Source: Paenibacillus plantarum
GTDB taxonomy: Bacteria > Bacillota > Bacilli > Paenibacillales > NBRC-103111
DNA length: 64,000 nt
Reading direction: 5' to 3'
Assembly: GCF_013141695.1 (NCBI RefSeq)
Contig: NZ_WHNY01000075.1
Span: forward strand, 248,001 to 312,000
The notes under the pieces: generated by a model
Database searches by the model: none
Told to the model about the DNA's origin: nothing
What the model saw: only the letters and a program-made list of their open reading frames with translations
Part shown: one piece after another, positions 60,445 to 64,000 of the stretch
Position numbering within the stretch: the stretch's first letter is position 1
Layout: every line of letters starts with the position of its first letter
Program-made: the position numbers and the translations under genes

Positions 60445-60536
60445 TAAGCTATTATGTTCTGGCTTGCAGGATTTTTTGCAAGTCCATCGTATATAATAGT
60501 ACGGTGAGATTTCTTTCTGAAGGCAGGGGCTGACAC

Positions 60537-61001
60537 TTGAGTGCAAGAAGTATTATCGTTGATGCCGATGCTTGTCCTGTAAAGTCGGAAATCGAACAGG
60601 CAGGTAGACAGTTTGGCGTACAAGTTGTTCTGGTTGCTTCATTCGATCACAAGATGAAGGAAAATCCAGGTGTGAAGGTAGTTCAAGTAGATCGTTCCGA
60701 TCAATCTGTCGATTTATATATTGCCAATCAGATTCGGTCAGGTGATATTCTGGTAACACAAGACTTTGGGCTCGCCGCGTTAGGTCTAGCGAAGGGTTCG
60801 ATTTGTTTGACGAATCGGGGGCAGGAATATACCGATAGTTCGATTGATTATCTGTTGGAACGCCGCCATGCATCCGCCAAAATGCGAAGAAATGGTAAGC
60901 ATACGAAAGGGCCAAAACCCTTTACAGAGACGGATCGTAAAAATTTTCTACATGGTTTGACAAATCTTTTAAAAAATTTGCAGGAAATCGAAAACAAGTA
61001 G
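60537..61001 (+). CDS. UPF0178 (DUF188) protein, YqxD/YaiI family
   Basis: 154 aa of the DUF188 family, PIN-like fold of unknown activity. Motifs: IIVDADACPVKSEI, VQVDRSDQSVDLYI, GDILVTQDFGLAALGL and SAKMRRNGKHTKGPKPF, ending with a helix. TTG at 60537, the ribosome-binding site AGGGG upstream. It sits before dnaG in Bacillus too. Confidence 0.93.
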   Translation: MSARSIIVDADACPVKSEIEQAGRQFGVQVVLVASFDHKMKENPGVKVVQVDRSDQSVDLYIANQIRSGDILVTQDFGLAALGLAKGSICLTNRGQEYTDSSIDYLLERRHASAKMRRNGKHTKGPKPFTETDRKNFLHGLTNLLKNLQEIENK

Positions 61002-61049
61002 CGAATAGTAATTAGTCGGAAAAGCGACCTGAATTGTAGGTGGATTGAA

Positions 61050-62897
61050 ATGAGGTACGGACGCATACCTGAAGAGGTTATTGAGGCTGTACTGAAGCGC
61101 CATGATATCGTAGATGTCATCGGCAGGCACGTACATTTAAGCAAACAAGGGCATTATATGAAGGGACTATGTCCTTTCCACTCGGAGAAAAGTCCTTCGT
61201 TTACGGTTACACCGGAGAAACAGATCTATCGTTGCTTTGGTTGCCAGGCAGGCGGGAACTTAATTCGTTTCATTATGGAAATCGAGGGCTTAAGCTTTGC
61301 AGAAGCGATTACGAAGCTTGCAGAAGACGCAGACATCCCAATAACTTGGGAAGAGGTGTCTGACGAGCAGAATGAGCAGCAGCAAGAAAAAGCTACCCTT
61401 TTAAAGGCCTATGAATTTGCAGCCAAATTCTATCATTATGTTGTGGGTAATACCGATCAAGGTAAAGCGGCGAAAGGCTATCTGACCTCTAGAGGGATTT
61501 CCGATAAGCTGATTGATACGTTTCAGATTGGTTACGCACCGTTAATGTGGGACACGCTAGTTCAACAATTGGACAAACGAGGATTTGATTTAGCTTTAAT
61601 GGAAAAAGGCGGTTTGATTTCTGCCAAACATGAAGGTCATGGGTACGTGGACAAATTCCGTGAACGTATCATGTTCCCTATTTGCGACTCTACGGGCAAG
61701 GTCATCGCATTTGCAGGCAGAGCCATGGGGGATGCGCAACCCAAATATTTGAATAGTCCCGAATCTATCCTTTTCAATAAAAGCAGGACTTTGTACAATC
61801 TGCACCTTTCCCGGCCGAATATGCGAAAGCTTCAGCAAGCCGTTATTTTCGAAGGGTATGTGGATTTGATCAAAGCGTGGGAAGCGGGGATTACCAATGG
61901 TGTTGCGACGATGGGCACGGCATTAACCAATGAGCATGCAGCCTTACTGAACCGCAATGCGGACGAAATCGTCATTTGTTATGATGGTGATAATGCAGGA
62001 CAATCTGCAGCTTTCAAGAGTATTCCTTTATTGGAAGACACCGGAAGCCGAGTCACGGTTGCGATGCTGCCAGATGGCAAAGATCCAGATGATTATGTTC
62101 GTCAATATGGGTTTGACCGATTCGCAAGGGAGATTATTGGAGCTTCCGTGCCATCGATGAAATATAAGCTCTTATATATCCGCAAAAATTTTAAATTGCA
62201 TGAGGACGGTGAACGACTACGTTATCTGCAATCCGCTGTGAAATTAATTAGCCAGTTGCAATCTCCTATGGAACGCGAACATTATCTCAAACAGTTAGCT
62301 TCAGAGTTTCCGGATTCTTCTTATGAAGCGATGAAGTTAGATCTCCATGAAATCTTATTGCAATCGGAAAAAAACCGACCAGATGGGGATAATAAACCAA
62401 TTCTGTGGAATAATGTTATGAATAATGGGAGACCAGCGGAACGAACAAAGAAAAAAACGCCCTCGTTACTACCTGCATATCATAATGCAGAGCGTTTGAT
62501 TTTAGCTGTAATGATGCACGATCGTGACGTATGTGCTCATGTTGAAGCGCAATTGGGTGACCAGTTTAATGTTGAAGCTCACGCAGTCTTAGCTGCTTAT
62601 TTATATGCTTACTACGCTCAGTATTTAGAGCCCGATGCAAGCCGATACATTGCCATGCTGCAAGACGAACAGCTGGAGAGCTTGGCTAGTTCCATCGTTA
62701 TGATGGGAGCTGGTCATGGACTAAACGAACAAGTGATTGACGACTATATTCGCCAAATTCGCAAAGTTCCAATGCAAGAAGAAGTTGAACGCAAGAAAGA
62801 AGAACAAGCTCGCGCAGTTCGCGAGGGAGACCATCTCAGAGCTGCACAAATTGCAATTGAAATTATTGCCCTAGAAAAACGGTTGAAGTCATCTTAG
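61050..62897 (+). CDS. dnaG: DNA primase DnaG
   Basis: Synthesises RNA primers at the replication fork. The product is 615 aa. N-terminal zinc domain CPFHSEKSPSFTVTPEKQIYRCFGC (CHC2), RNA-polymerase domain with FPICDSTGKVIAFAGRAMGD, VIFEGYVDLI, VICYDGDNAGQSAA, then a C-terminal DnaB-binding region (about 470-615). It is directly upstream of rpoD, the conserved macromolecular-synthesis arrangement. Confidence 0.97.
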   Translation: MRYGRIPEEVIEAVLKRHDIVDVIGRHVHLSKQGHYMKGLCPFHSEKSPSFTVTPEKQIYRCFGCQAGGNLIRFIMEIEGLSFAEAITKLAEDADIPITWEEVSDEQNEQQQEKATLLKAYEFAAKFYHYVVGNTDQGKAAKGYLTSRGISDKLIDTFQIGYAPLMWDTLVQQLDKRGFDLALMEKGGLISAKHEGHGYVDKFRERIMFPICDSTGKVIAFAGRAMGDAQPKYLNSPESILFNKSRTLYNLHLSRPNMRKLQQAVIFEGYVDLIKAWEAGITNGVATMGTALTNEHAALLNRNADEIVICYDGDNAGQSAAFKSIPLLEDTGSRVTVAMLPDGKDPDDYVRQYGFDRFAREIIGASVPSMKYKLLYIRKNFKLHEDGERLRYLQSAVKLISQLQSPMEREHYLKQLASEFPDSSYEAMKLDLHEILLQSEKNRPDGDNKPILWNNVMNNGRPAERTKKKTPSLLPAYHNAERLILAVMMHDRDVCAHVEAQLGDQFNVEAHAVLAAYLYAYYAQYLEPDASRYIAMLQDEQLESLASSIVMMGAGHGLNEQVIDDYIRQIRKVPMQEEVERKKEEQARAVREGDHLRAAQIAIEIIALEKRLKSS

Positions 62898-62934
62898 CTA
62901 AACTGATATGACTAGGGAGGAGGGAGTCCGTACC

Positions 62935-64000
62935 ATGGCGAATGATCAGCGTACAGAATTAGAGACAGAATTGACCCTGGACCAGGTGAAAGACCAACTT
63001 ATAGAGCAGGGGAAAAAACGGTCCTCACTAACTTACAAGGATATCATGGAGAAATTAGCTCCCTTCGATCAGGATCCTGAACAAATCGATGAGTTCTTTG
63101 AACAACTTTCCGAGCAAGGTATTGATGTGGGGAATGAGTCAGATGAAGATTCGATGAATCCGGAAGAAAACGAGCGCGACGAATTTAACTTCGATGATGA
63201 TCTGGCTTTGCCGCCGGGGATTAAAATTAATGATCCAGTTCGGATGTATTTGAAAGAAATTGGTCGCGTACCGCTTCTTTCCGCGGAAGACGAAGTGGGG
63301 TTGGCTAAGCGTATTGAAAATGGGGATGAGGAAGCGAAGCGTCGTTTAGCTGAAGCAAACCTTCGACTCGTTGTAAGTATCGCCAAACGGTATGTAGGTC
63401 GCGGCATGCTGTTCCTTGATTTGATTCAAGAAGGTAATATGGGTCTTATTAAGGCTGTGGAGAAGTTCGACCATACCAAAGGTTACAAATTCAGTACCTA
63501 TGCGACCTGGTGGATTCGTCAAGCGATTACTCGCGCCATTGCGGATCAAGCGAGAACGATTCGGATTCCGGTACATATGGTTGAAACGATTAACAAATTG
63601 ATTCGTGTTTCTCGTCAATTGCTGCAAGAATTAGGGCGCGAACCTACGCCAGAAGAAATTGCGAAAGAGATGGATTTAAGCACGGATAAAGTTCGTGAAA
63701 TCATGAAAATTGCACAAGAGCCTGTTTCCTTAGAAACACCGATCGGTGAAGAAGATGATTCACACTTAGGGGATTTTATCGAGGATCAAGAGGCGCTCGC
63801 GCCAGCGGATGCAGCAGCATACGAGCTTCTGAAAGAGCAGCTTGAAGACGTACTGGATACGTTAACTGAAAGAGAAGAGAACGTGCTTCGCTTACGTTTC
63901 GGTCTTGATGATGGACGTACAAGAACATTAGAAGAAGTCGGTAAAGTATTCGGTGTTACAAGGGAACGGATTCGTCAAATTGAAGCAAAAGCTTTGCGGA
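62935..64000 (+). CDS. rpoD: Primary sigma factor SigA/RpoD, 5' part
   Basis: Housekeeping sigma factor; the frame is open to the window end, so only about 355 residues are present. ATG at 62935 follows GGGAGGAGGG. Region 1.1 (about 1-85), region 1.2 (DPVRMYLKEIGRVPLLS), region 2 (ANLRLVVSIAKRYVGRGMLFLDLIQEGN and KFSTYATWWIRQAITRAI), region 3 (TIRIPVHMVETINKL) and region 4 to VTRERIRQIEAKALR. Only the last few residues are missing. It follows dnaG by 37 bp. Confidence 0.98.
   Translation, partial: MANDQRTELETELTLDQVKDQLIEQGKKRSSLTYKDIMEKLAPFDQDPEQIDEFFEQLSEQGIDVGNESDEDSMNPEENERDEFNFDDDLALPPGIKINDPVRMYLKEIGRVPLLSAEDEVGLAKRIENGDEEAKRRLAEANLRLVVSIAKRYVGRGMLFLDLIQEGNMGLIKAVEKFDHTKGYKFSTYATWWIRQAITRAIADQARTIRIPVHMVETINKLIRVSRQLLQELGREPTPEEIAKEMDLSTDKVREIMKIAQEPVSLETPIGEEDDSHLGDFIEDQEALAPADAAAYELLKEQLEDVLDTLTEREENVLRLRFGLDDGRTRTLEEVGKVFGVTRERIRQIEAKALR

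Overview
This is a stretch of the chromosome of a low-to-moderate GC Gram-positive bacterium, very probably a Paenibacillus-type member of the Paenibacillaceae. The evidence is the Bacillus-like gene order (lepA-hemW-hrcA-grpE-dnaK-dnaJ ... prmA-rsmE-mtaB ... rpsU-yqeY-nfeD-floA-yqfC-yqfD-phoH-pgpH-ybeY-dgkA-cdd-era-yqzL-recO-ppsR-dnaG-rpoD), the sporulation genes yqfC/yqfD behind a SigE-like promoter, strong Shine-Dalgarno sequences with many TTG/GTG starts, AddAB in place of RecBCD, and secreted proteins ending in the stalk domain (copper amine oxidase N-terminal type) common in paenibacilli. I saw no rRNA, tRNA or CRISPR array.

Layout. 1-9.9 kb: translation factor LepA, HemW, an ArgA-like acetyltransferase, then the CIRCE-controlled heat-shock operon hrcA - archaeal-like (group III) chaperonin - grpE - dnaK - dnaJ. 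9.9-10.6 kb: non-coding repeat cluster with minisatellites and a palindromic element built on CTAACGGACA. 10.6-16.5 kb: accessory block with secreted alkaline phosphatase, a LolDE/MacB-like ABC transporter with a DUF3299-like lipoprotein (candidate metal-handling system), two small proteins, and a secreted glycerophosphodiesterase. 16.7-24 kb: prmA, site-2-type protease, rsmE, mtaB, deoC, a Na/Pi cotransporter on the opposite strand and an RlmI-like methyltransferase. 24.2-26.1 kb: an apparently intact IS1182-type insertion sequence with 17-bp terminal inverted repeats and a 5-bp target duplication. 26.4-38.8 kb: the double-strand-break repair run addB-addA-sbcD-sbcC. 39-45.7 kb: accessory block with a cytosolic trypsin-like peptidase, a CapA-like lipoprotein, a secreted GH26-like glycosidase and a TetR regulator fused in frame to a phytoene-desaturase-like flavoprotein. 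45.8-64 kb: rsgA, a HIT protein, then the conserved rpsU-to-rpoD macro-cluster; rpoD runs off the window end.

How it works together: the window mixes protein quality control, ribosome assembly and modification (LepA, PrmA, RsmE, MtaB, RsgA, Era, YbeY, S21), recombination and replication (AddAB, SbcCD, RecO, DnaG), membrane and envelope stress (NfeD/FloA behind a SigW-like promoter, DgkA, PgpH), and phosphate/phospholipid scavenging (PhoA, GlpQ, Na/Pi transporter). Relative to Bacillus subtilis the order is kept, but there are insertions after dnaJ (about 7 kb) and between the Na/Pi transporter gene and rpsU (about 25 kb), and glyQS-ccpN are missing between recO and ppsR. Most notable: the group II/III-type chaperonin inside the dnaK operon, the TetR-oxidoreductase fusion carrying an internal ribosome-binding site and a palindromic operator, the Zrg-like ABC/lipoprotein locus, and the repeat cluster at 9.9-10.5 kb. 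Starts were re-chosen by ribosome-binding site where the longest open frame was implausible.
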